A stretch of DNA of 64,000 nucleotides, taken from contig CM041465.1 of NCBI GenBank assembly GCA_023213395.1, forward strand, positions 201,817,741 through 201,881,740, read 5' to 3'. The position numbers and the translations under genes were made by a program. Source of the DNA: Cycas panzhihuaensis. Taxonomy: Eukaryota; Cycadophyta. Numbering within the stretch: position 1 is the stretch's first letter; the number at the start of each line of letters is the position of its first letter. Positions 55,012-64,000 of this stretch are shown here, piece after piece. The notes beneath the pieces were generated by a model that saw only the letters and a program-made list of their open reading frames with translations, had not been told where the DNA came from and did no database searches.

Positions 55012-56209
55012 CTAATGCACATTTGGGGACTTCTTGAATTTGCAACGTCTTGATCTTGGAATTGTCTTGAAAATAATGTCTTCACTTTGATCCTCATCTT
55101 CATTCCTATAGTGATGTCCTTGTATTAGTCTTCGAGAGTAATGGTCCTTGAACATGGCATTCTTCATCATGATGTGCAATATTGAATTCTTCATCATACA
55201 AAAGGTATAGTAGGTCATAGTTGGTCCAACTTGAGCTTGGCGTAGATCTAGCAAATATTCCTGTAGGTAATCATCAAAGGCATCTTGAAATTTGAAGTGT
55301 ATATCAAGCATGTCTTCAATCATTGTTTCAATCATCACTTGTTTGCCTTCATTTTCTTCAATATGAAAATAATCAACATCTATTGAACCAACATCAAAAT
55401 TTGAAGATAAGACATCAAAAAAAGAATCAACAGCACTTGAAATATTTGAGAAATGATCATCATCCTATATGAATTCTTCCTTTTGACTAGCATATCCAGT
55501 AACAATTCCTCTAGTTTTTGGAGTAGAGTCTTCGTCAACTTGTGAACAATTCAAATTTGAACCAATAGTCAAATCAAGAATTGAGTTTGTATCAACAAAT
55601 TCATCCTTCCTTGAAACAATAGGGTCATCTAGAGAAACTTTTATTGCTTGATCATAATCACCAGTATTCAGTTCATCAATCTTAGCATGCTCAGTAATTT
55701 CAACAATACATTCAAGAGTAGTCTCTTTACATTCATCAATATCTTTACATACTGTATCAACACCACTGTCTTCATCCTCTTTACTTGTACTATAGGCATC
55801 AATGATTTGGTTTTCCTTTTCAAGAATCTTTTGGATCTCTTGAGGGCTCTTTTCATGCACATCCTTTAAAAGATTCCAAGCTTCTTTGGCATTTACCAAC
55901 ATTATGAATTACATGAATGAGAAAATGGTAAGAAGAAGGAAGATTATCTTTATCAAATGCTGCAAGCATAATATCAATTGTTATTCTATTCTTTTTCTTA
56001 AAATTTTGTTCCCCTTCTGCATCAATTGAGGTAGCATCATGTCCATCAGTGCTAATTTTCCACAACCCTTTACCCATAAATATACTTTGCATTTTGATTG
56101 TCCAATATCAAAATTTTATTCCGGTGTACTTAGGTAAGGGAAAAGGAAAATCTACTAGCCAATACTCATTCTTTTTAGGCACAAAAACAATGATGTTGTC
56201 CAACTCCAT
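55012..56209 (-). pseudogene. Single gag-like ORF of element L
   Basis: About 399 codons from ATG 56209 (M-E-L-D-N-I-I-V-F-V). The first ~120 residues match the copia gag plan: P-K-Y-T-G-I-K-F.YWTIKMQSIFMGKGLW, an IDIMLAAFD helix and NAKEAWNLLKDVHEKSPQEI. There is one stop (before YWTIK) and a frameshift near 55900. A long acidic segment follows (KEDEDSGVDTVCKDIDECKE, DYDQAIKVSLDDP), a TAG near 55465, and a final basic tail (IPRSRRCKFKKSPN) ending at 55012. No zinc knuckle or protease was found. The acidic extension is unlike any usual gag part. Confidence 0.7.
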
Positions 56210-57892
56210 GATGTAAGAATAGGCTAATTAAAAGCACATCACATAGAATTTATGTATCCACTTCAAATTGAAATAACTCTATTAAATCAACAACAAATAC
56301 CTTCAAATTATATGCCAAAATTACTGTCTCTGAAATATAGTTCTAATGGTTTAGACAGTTTGCAAAACGGATGCCTGGCTGAAGAGATACTATGAAAACT
56401 GTGATACAACCTCCTTAAGAAGATTCAATTAAGGTCGTTAAAGGCTTTAGCCCCTTTAACAGATTAGCTTCAGGTTAGATCGTGATTGTATAAAACTAGC
56501 GGTTTAATCGCTAGGGGGCTAGTGAATCTCAAATTACATTCCAATTTGATTTAATTTAAATTTGACCTTGCAAAAAAGATTAAATTTGCCTTATTCCCAT
56601 TTGGCATCCACAAATTCCAAATAACTTCCAATCTTATTAAATCCAAATTTGATTTTGCAAAACTAATTTAATCCAATTTATTCAGTTTCACATCCATGGA
56701 TATCAAAACAGATTTCAATCTACTTTAATTTAATCCCACTTTTGAAAAAAGGATGAACCCTAGTGAAAAATATCACCTTTGCTTCTGCATCTCTCTGTAA
56801 ATCAACCACGAACGGAGATGGTGCGACGATGGGCGACTGGTTTGTCCTCTTGTGATCAATCGGGTCTTCATTGGACCATCAACTTGTTGCCTCTTCAAAT
56901 AGCGATATTCTTTCTTTCTACCTGAAGTCTATTCTTACAGATGGTTCTCCATTCTATATGCAAGCTTTGCGTCTAGGGTATGGCAGATAGCTACCAACAT
57001 TTGGGATTTTCATCTCGTGCATTGTCCTCTCTCTATGCACTCACGTCATGCACAAGGAAGTTCTTCCCTGAATCCGAACGCTCTGCTCTTTATGTCATTA
57101 GCATATCAACAGGTGGAGGATTTTTTTCCAAAATGGTTGAGATTAGCGTAAACATCACCTTGGTTTTGCAACTATTGGTTTTGAGAATGTTATGAGTGTC
57201 TAGATGATGCCAAATGCTTTGCCAGTCTGTTTCCCAACAATCTTGAGGGTCCCGAGGATGCAGACGAGTTTACAGAGCTCGAGTTGCAGTTAGAAGAAGC
57301 TCTCTTGCAAGGTTCATTTTTTTTGGCTGAACATAGATTTCTCATCAAATCTGGCTGTGGTGCTTTGTGGAGCTGCCTTTCTTCACAACCATAAACCTCA
57401 CCTCCATGCAAATGATATACGAACTTCTACTATGAGGCAAGGTGTAGAGACCCTTTCTTTGTTGGCTAAGCACTTGGGAGGCCTTCTCTCCACAGACTGT
57501 ACCACTAGTGTCGTAGGTGGGCTCCACAATGCACCAACGGTCTTGGTTGACTATTATTCTTGAATTACGTAGAGGCTTGATCCTTTTTTTTGCTTTCTAA
57601 TCTTCTGCATTCTCCTGTCAACGTAGCTAGGGTTTCTTCATTAACAATTTAGGGCTTTACCATAACCTTACAGTCTCCAATGGGTTTTTCACTTCCATGG
57701 CTGGGTATTTGCAGGTTTGGCAATAACACTCCAGAGACAATCATGCAGAACAAGCAAAATCTATAGTTGGAAATAACTCTTCCTTTTCTATGCATATGAA
57801 ATAACAAGCTTCATAGATGTGTAGGTTTTTAGCCACAAACTTATGAAAGCTATATTTATTTTCACATCTCAAGCTCCTCTAGATGACCTCTA
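56210..57892 (-). other. Leader of L with exon-like host sequence
   Basis: No gag or pol. On the + strand, 57194-57311 is open and protein-like (ECLDDAKCFASLFPNN... LQLEEALLQ) and ends in a splice-donor-like caag|gttcat. 56980-57195 and 57357-57563 are also open on the + strand. It could be captured host-gene DNA in antisense to the element. I do not recognise the protein. Confidence 0.4.
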
Positions 57893-58089
57893 TGTTAGAG
57901 TATAATGTTTTATCTTAGGATTATTAAAGAAGAGGGGTAATGTAATTATATCCTCATTGTACTTAATCTACATGTCTAGTTGTAATAACCATCTAACGGT
58001 TACATAGTCTGATGTATTAAAAGGGGGATTTCCTCACATAATAATCAATATATTTCTTCTCCATCATTCTGAGAAGCCCGATTTTAACA
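57893..58089 (+). repeat. 5' LTR of copia M
   Basis: tgttagagtataatg...ccgattttaaca, 197 bp. The primer site TGGTATTAGAGC follows directly (58090-58101), one change from the iMet complement. Confidence 0.93.
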
Positions 58090-58101
58090 TGGTATTAGAG
58101 C

Positions 58102-58767
58102 AGGTTGTGCTGCTCATTCGATAATTCTAAGGAAAAGTAATCAACTAGATCATGTGAAGGGGTTCAAGTTTGTGTCAAATCATTCACAGAAGAAGATAAA
58201 GTCATCAAAGGATAGAATCTCTCACTGTACGGATTTGTACGAAACTGTGTGGACAAGTACGAACTCAAAATTTTCAAAGTTCTCAGATCGATCTAAAATT
58301 TTATCAGTGGGTGCACCTTTGTACAAATGTCATTTCTTCTAACTAGGTTGACTTCATTTGAAGAGTTTTTGAAGGAGAAAATCAAGCTTTTCTGTCCGCG
58401 CGGGTTTGAGAAGAAAATCGATCATTCTGATCGAATCTGTCTATTTCATTCTCTTAGTTTTCAAACTTCAGTTCTTTTGATACTAGTCTTGCAGATTTTC
58501 ATGTCCATTTTTGGATTTTTCAAGCATTTTTCATCAAAAACCTAAGTGTGCAATTCAGAACAACGAGCCCCATTTTCTCCCCGTCTGAAAAGAATATTCA
58601 AAAAAAAAATCATAGATTCGTATACCCATTTGAGAGATCTACAATTTAAGGTATTTTTTGATTAATTCCGTACAACTTCAAATCCATACAGAAATCCGTA
58701 CAGCCGTACAACCCTGATCTCTCAGACCTACCTGACTTCTCAGATCTATTTTTGACTCAGTACAATC
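58102..58767 (+). other. Leader of copia M
   Basis: No supported ORF. It has several ccgtacag/gtacgaa words (58230-58262 and 58667-58710), also found in G's leader. Confidence 0.65.
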
Positions 58768-59660
58768 ATGGCATCCTCAATTTTGGGCCTCAGTGATAGA
58801 GATAAACTGACCATGAACAATTACCATGTTTGGAGAATTAAAATGGAAGCCTTGCTATGTGTAAAAAATGCCTGAGAATTAACCATTAAGGAAGAGAAAA
58901 TGCTAGAAATTGAAGGAGATGGCCAGAAAAACTGGAAAGAAAGGAATAATCTAGGAGTAATAACTTTGAAAATGTCAGTCTCTGATCATCTTTTAATATA
59001 CATTGATAAATCAAATTCCTACTCCCAAATTTGGAAGACTTCTGAAAATCTCTATGCCCAAAAGAATAGAGCAGGGATTATAACCTTGAAAGGAGAGTTG
59101 TTCAAACTGGTTATGAAAGAAACAAAAACAGTAGTGGACTTCATTCATAAAGTCGCTACTATGAGTGGAATGAACTCTTAAGTACTGAGGCAACCATCTC
59201 TGAAAGAGAAATAGTTGAAATGGTAGCAGGAAAACTCCCAAAGGCATTTGATGTAACCATCAATACAATAACCAATACTGGTATAATTAAAGAAATGATT
59301 CTTGATGAATTGACTGGTATGTTGTTGAGACGAGAACAAAGAAATAAAAGGTACAAAGACATTAATGAAATAGAAGATGCTTTTGTGACGAAATTAAACA
59401 TAGGAGGCTCGAGAGGAAGAGGACAATTTAGAGGTAGAGGACATACTCCTGAATCTAGGACTCCTTCCCAAGGAAAATGGACAGAAGATAGGAGATGCGG
59501 TCGCATGCATCCTCCAAGAGATGATCAAGTCAGCTTCAACTGTGGTAAACCCGGACACTTTTCAAGCCAATGTTGCATGTTTGATGTCTGTTATCACTGT
59601 GGACAACGAGGACACTATCCATATCGATGTAAATCAGCGAAGGCGTAGATTCAGAGAGGG
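58768..59660 (+). pseudogene. Gag with two zinc knuckles of copia M
   Basis: Starts MASSILGLSDRDKLTMNNYHVW at 58768. It has a stop near 58874 and a frameshift near 59180, then resumes as VAGKLPKAFDVTINTI with an Arg/Gly-rich tract. The first knuckle has lost its first Cys (S-F-N-C-G-K-P-G-H); the second, CYHCGQRGHYPYRC (about 59589-59630), is intact. The start has the same pattern as G's gag. Confidence 0.88.
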
Positions 59661-60970
59661 AAGAGACTAGCTGGAAATTACAACAAAGAACAATTAGAGG
59701 AAGAGGAAGAAGAAACAACCTTCATTGCCACTCTATCAGCCAGCCTTCAAGACGAGGACATGTGGTACATTAACTTGGGAGCATCACGACACATGACAAG
59801 CAGAAAGGATTGGTTTAAGTCCATCAAAGCTTACTCTTCAAAATTAGTCGAACTCAGAGATAAGTACCCTTTAAACATTAAAGGATTAGGGATCATTGCT
59901 ATGAATTTACAAGGTTGTGTAAAGAAAATTGGTAATGTACTTTTTGTACCTAGCCTTAAGATGAACCTTTTGTTAGTATCCCAACTGAGCAACAAAGGGT
60001 TGAGGACCATATTTGATGAAAAGGGCATGTGTTATGTGTTGGACATGAAAAATGACGGTGCAGTCATTGCTAAGGGCGTAAAGTACAATGACCTGTATAA
60101 ATTGTTGTTCATTCCTGTTGATCCAAATATGGATGTAAAAGCATTCTCTATTGTAAATTCTAATGATAATAATAAAGTGTGGCATTTGAAGTATGGACAT
60201 CTCCCCGTAGATAAACTGGAAATGATGAAAAAGAACAATATAGTTAATGGGCTTCCTTCTATTTCATTAGAGCATTTTGTTTGCAAAGGTTGTCAATTTG
60301 GAAAACAACATCATTTTTCCTTCAGAACCAACGAATGGCGTGCTCAATAGAGCTAATACACACAAATTTGTGTGGTCCTCTGACACTTCTGTTCGTAAAT
60401 GGCTCTAGATATGTCTTAACTTGCATTGATGATTTCACTAGGAAGGTGTGGGTGTACTTTATTCATAATAAGTCAAAAGTGTCTGATACATTTCAAGAAT
60501 TCAAGGTTGAAGTAGAGTTAGAATTAGGATGTAAAATTAAATGTATTAGGTCTGATAATAGAGGTGAATATATTTCGAAAGAATTTCTGGACTACTGCAA
60601 AACTAAAGGTATATGAAGACAGTTCACAACTCCCTATACGCCTCAGTCCAATGGTGTTGTTGAACAAAAGAATAGGACTATAATGGAAATGGCACGTAGC
60701 GTGATTCATGAAAAACAAATCTCAAGAACTTACTGGGTTGAAGCAGTAAGTACAACGTGTTATCTGATAAATTGAAGCCCAACCACAGCATTGTAGTAGA
60801 TAACACTTGAAGAAGGTTGGATAGGAAGGAAGCCTGATGTAAGTAAATTAAAAGTTTTTGGTAGCCAAGCTTTTGTTCATATACCAGATAAAAATAGAAC
60901 AAAACTTGATTTAAAATGCATAGAATGCATTATGATTGGTTACAACTAAAACTCAAAGGGATACAGGTGC
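59661..60970 (+). pseudogene. Protease and integrase of copia M
   Basis: The protease site is Asn-Leu-Gly-Ala near 59770 (expected DSGA, so inactive). VPSLKMNLLLVSQLSNKG, WHLKYGHLPVDKLEMM and CKGCQFGKQHHF follow. After a stop at 60348 and shifts, the integrase core continues: HTNLCGPL (Asp to Asn), R-S-D-N-R-G-E-Y (second acid kept) and NGVVEQKNR (Glu kept). FGSQAFVHIPDKNRTKL ends it. Confidence 0.87.
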
Positions 60971-61369
60971 ATAGATTCTAAAACTAATAAAATTTATGTA
61001 AGTAGAGATGTTGTCTTTATTGAAGAAATCCCTATAGAGGTCAAATCTCTGATACAAACAGTTGAAGAAGTACCTAGGATTGAGCCCCAAAAAGAATCTC
61101 TTATTGAAGAATCAGGAGTAACTATAGAAATTGATTTGGAAGAATCTGAATCCACTCCTCTCACTGAAGAAGAACAGTCATTGAAAGAATCAATTATTAA
61201 AGCACCAAAGAAGCAAAAAAAAAAAAAAACAAAATGGTACATCAAAACCATAGAAGAATGGAGAGGAAATGTGTTTACACACAGAACCAAGAGTTAGCAA
61301 CATCAAGCTCTCTTCAGTAGATTACAGCCACAATCATTTGAAGAAGCAAAGGAGCATGCTGATGGAGGT
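60971..61369 (+). other. Acidic linker between integrase and RT of M
   Basis: Ser/Glu-rich frame (for example SGVTIEIDLEESESTPLTEEEQ) ending in a poly-Lys run encoded by an A tract near 61220, then KWYIKTIEEWRG. It corresponds to the linkers in A and I. Confidence 0.6.
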
Positions 61370-62859
61370 CAACAATGAATGGAGAAATAGATGCTATTGT
61401 AAAAAATCAAACTTGGGATCCAGTAGAGTTGTCTCCAAATAAACCAGTGGTCAATTACAAGTGGGTGTACAAGGTAAAAGAAAGTGTTGATGGGAGAATA
61501 GGAAAATTCAAGGTGAGACTTGTGGCAAAAGGATACACTTAGACTACTGGGATTGACTTTGATGAAACATTCTCACCTGTGGCTAAAATGAATACAGTCT
61601 AAATAGTGATTGCACTGGCAGCCCAAAACAATTGGAAAATGTACCAGCTGGATGTCAAAAGTGCCTTTTTAAATGGAGATTTGGAGGAAGAAGTCTACAT
61701 GCGGCAACCAGAAGGCTATGTTAAGATAGGACAAGAGCATTTGGTATGTAAACATAAAAAGGCACTGTACGGATTGAAACAAGCTCCCAGAGTTTGGTAT
61801 GCTAAGTTGGACAAACATCTGTCTCAAAATGGGTTCCATAGATGCAATTCTGATTCCAACCTTTATGTAAACAGAAATGATGGAAAAATCTCAATCATTG
61901 TTGTCTATGTTGATGACATGTTTCTTACTGGACACCAAATCTATCTCAAATATAAAGAGTCATCTAGGAAAAGGATTTTGACATGACAGATTTGGGTCCC
62001 TTGAACTACTACCTGGGAATAGAAATTGAGAAAAACGAAGAGTCAATTATACTTTCACAAGGCAAATACATCAAAGATTTGCTAGTTAAATTTTAGATGG
62101 AGAACTACAATTAATGTGCAACTCCTATGGAAGCAAATTGCAATCTAGTCCCAGATGAAGGAGAACCTATAGTTGATAACTCTCTTTACAAACAAATGAT
62201 TGGAAGTCTTATTTATCTCACTACCACAAGACCTAACATCTCACATTCAATATGTTTGGTTTCTAGATACATGCAAGAGCCGAAAATGAAACATTGGAAG
62301 GCTGCTAAGAGGATACTCAGATATCTAAAAGGTATTCTAGACCTAAAACTAGTATACAACAAAAAGAAGTCAACTCAATCGGTTGGGTATTGCGACTCTG
62401 ACTGGGCAGGAGACAAAGTGTCTAGGAGATCTACTAGTGGATACTGTTTCTTTTTGGGCTCAACCACCATTTCTTGGTGCAATAAAAGGCAATCAACAAT
62501 TGCTCTTTCATCAATTGAAGCAGAATACAAATCGGTAGCCAACGCAACATGTGAAGCACTCTAGCTCAGACAACTATTAATGGACATGAATCAACTGCAA
62601 CAAGAGCCAATAACTTTATTCTGTGATAATCAAAGTGCAATAAAGTTGATTAGAAATCCTATTCTGCATGTATGAACAAAGCACATAGAAGTACATCATC
62701 ACTTCATCTGGGAAAAAGTGCAAAGTAAAGAGATTGATCTAACATATTGTCCCACAGCAAGTCAGGTTGCAGATATTTTAACAAAATCTCTTAGCAGAGA
62801 CAAGTTTCAAATTCTCAGAGAAAGAATAGGACTAAAAAGGATAAAACATTAAGAGAGGG
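61370..62859 (+). pseudogene. Reverse transcriptase and RNase H of copia M
   Basis: KWVYKVKESVDGRIGKFKVRLVAKGY and FDETFSPVAKMNTV, then an open part 61606-61986 with YQLDVKSAFLNGDLEEEVYMRQPEGY and KKALYGLKQAPRVWYAKL. The intact Tyr-Val-Asp-Asp is near 61907-61918. A frameshift near 61960 follows. GSLIYLTTTRPNISHSI and RNase H with CDSDWAGDKVSRRSTSGYCFFLG and RQSTIALSSIEAEYKS follow, with a stop near 62563, ending at the purine tract agagaggg. Confidence 0.88.
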
Positions 62860-63056
62860 TGTTAGAGTATAATGTTTTATCTTAGGATTATTAAAGAAGA
62901 GGGGTAATGTAATTAAACCCTCATTGTACTTAATCTATATGTTTAGTTGTAATAACCATGTAATGGTTACATAGTCTGATGTATAAAAAGGAGGATTTCC
63001 TCATATAATAATCAATTGGTTTCTTCTCCATCATTTTGAGAAGTCCCATTTTAACA
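62860..63056 (+). repeat. 3' LTR of copia M
   Basis: 197 bp, directly after agagaggg. It ends ...cccattttaaca. Confidence 0.93.
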
Positions 63057-63061
63057 CTCTA

Positions 63062-63653
63062 TAGGTTTCATAGTCAATGGAAGGCTCTTTATTCTTCACA
63101 CAACTGTTTTCTTTCAAAATTTTTGTCAATGAGTAAACGATATCAGACAATCTCTGTTGCAGATAGATTTCCTTTCTTTATGGGTAAGTAATGTCATGCG
63201 GCAACTAGGGTTTTACTCATGGCAGAATCTTTTCCATGCGAGACAATTTCACACAACTTGGTAATTGACTTTAACTTCACCAAGCAAATATTTTAGTACA
63301 AACCCGAGGAGGTACAAAACCTTCACTTTGACCGTACAAATGATAATTCAAAGGCCATAATGATTATTTATATGTCACCATTAATTTCAACTTCATAAAT
63401 TTCTCTACAAGGTAAACCCTAGCACATAGATTTCTTCATACAACAAAGTAAATGAATGGTATTACCCAGTAATAATTCTATCTTGCATCAATGCTTGGCA
63501 CAACTTGAAACAATGACAATCTTTAGGATTTCACCTTCCAAAATCAAAACTTCAAATCGGGCAATCGACTCTATGGAGCCACATCCACACACATCAATAA
63601 ACTGGTGAACCTGCACAACGATGAACTTGACAAGCAACCCACTCTAATACCAT
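63062..63653 (-). other. 5' leader and primer site of element L
   Basis: No ORF seen. It joins 57892 when M is removed. The primer site is 63642-63653. Confidence 0.65.
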
Positions 63654-64000
63654 GTTGAAATATTCAATAGAGATTATTCAATATTAAGAACAATGGAACA
63701 AGTATCATGAACATAGTGAAGATAGCATTAACTCAAAATCATATTGTCTACATCACAATGACACCACAACAATAACACCACAATAATCTCCATCTTAACT
63801 CAATGTGTACTACTGTACCTCATTCACTTATTTATACATCATAAGTGAGAATATATAGGATGAGGTGAGTTATATGTGGGACTACTAACCTCTAACACAA
63901 CTAATGACATAACACCTATTAATTGACCAATAACCTATAGACCACTTACTTGCACAAATGTGCATTACAACAACATTATAATATATGACCTTCTAAAGTC
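63654..64000 (-). repeat. 5' LTR of element L (cut by window end)
   Basis: Begins tgttgaaatattcaatag and aligns with 54652-55000 over its visible length. Confidence 0.88.

Larger units (their letters stand above)
57893..63056 (+). mobile_element. Ty1/copia element M, complete with two LTRs
   Basis: 5,164 bp flanked by the perfect duplication ctcta (57888-57892 and 63057-63061). LTRs of 197 bp each differ at about 14 positions by eye (near 7%), so M is older than B and J. The order is the standard copia order with many stops. Confidence 0.95.
54652..64000 (-). mobile_element. Gag-only LTR element L (TR-GAG type), truncated by window end
   Basis: On the - strand the 3' LTR is 54652-55004 and the 5' LTR begins at 63654 and runs off the window. 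The primer site TGGTATTAGAGT (63642-63653) adjoins it. The only coding part seen is one gag-like frame (56209-55012), which ends next to the 3' LTR, so no pol fits. The leader (56210-57892 and 63062-63641) is about 2.3 kb and is interrupted by M. This fits a non-autonomous element that relies on another copia for enzymes. Confidence 0.75.

Overview
The window looks like land-plant nuclear DNA. It is AT-rich, almost wholly made of degenerate LTR retrotransposons, has tRNA-iMet-type primer sites, and holds one intron-containing host gene fragment. No rRNA, tRNA, CRISPR array or bacterial gene was seen. The density of old, nested insertions (LTR pairs differ by roughly 4-7% by eye) suggests a large genome such as a conifer's, but the species cannot be fixed from sequence alone. 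I use letters for the elements.

Left part (1-8671, + strand): a Ty3/gypsy element D, cut by the window edge (1-6050), abuts or lies inside a Ty1/copia remnant E (6051-~7950). E is followed by the 3' end of another copia element, F. Host-like DNA follows (8672-11504). It carries two exons of a leucine-carboxyl-methyltransferase-family gene (10637-10797 and 10921-11041) and a tandemly repeated intron.

Centre (11505-39530): a four-element nest. Copia G (- strand) was hit by copia A (- strand, 14827-38673). A was hit separately by copia B (+, 15595-23394) and by Ty3/gypsy C (+, 25123-35710). Target-site duplications are agatt/agttt for G, catac/cgtac for A, gaaac for B and atgct for C. When B and C are removed, A's reading frames rejoin.

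Right part (39531-64000): about 1.9 kb of unassigned DNA is followed by a - strand copia pol piece H. Next is copia I (+), split by copia J (+, 43337-50366, same family as B). I's 3' LTR joins a copia piece K (+), which is broken by element L (- strand, a gag-only element running off the window). L contains an old complete copia M (+, 57893-63056, duplication ctcta).

The most unusual material is the C/D gypsy family. It has a tRNA-Asp-like primer site, several zinc knuckles, and a second capsid-like module between protease and reverse transcriptase. Its integrase has Lys where the catalytic Glu should be in both copies. It also has a conserved ~395-codon third ORF after pol, preceded by splice-acceptor-like signals. 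A second unexpected pattern is a hairpin bracketing the polypurine tract and the 3' LTR start in several copia elements. Nearly all coding regions carry stops or frameshifts; none looks able to make a full polyprotein.
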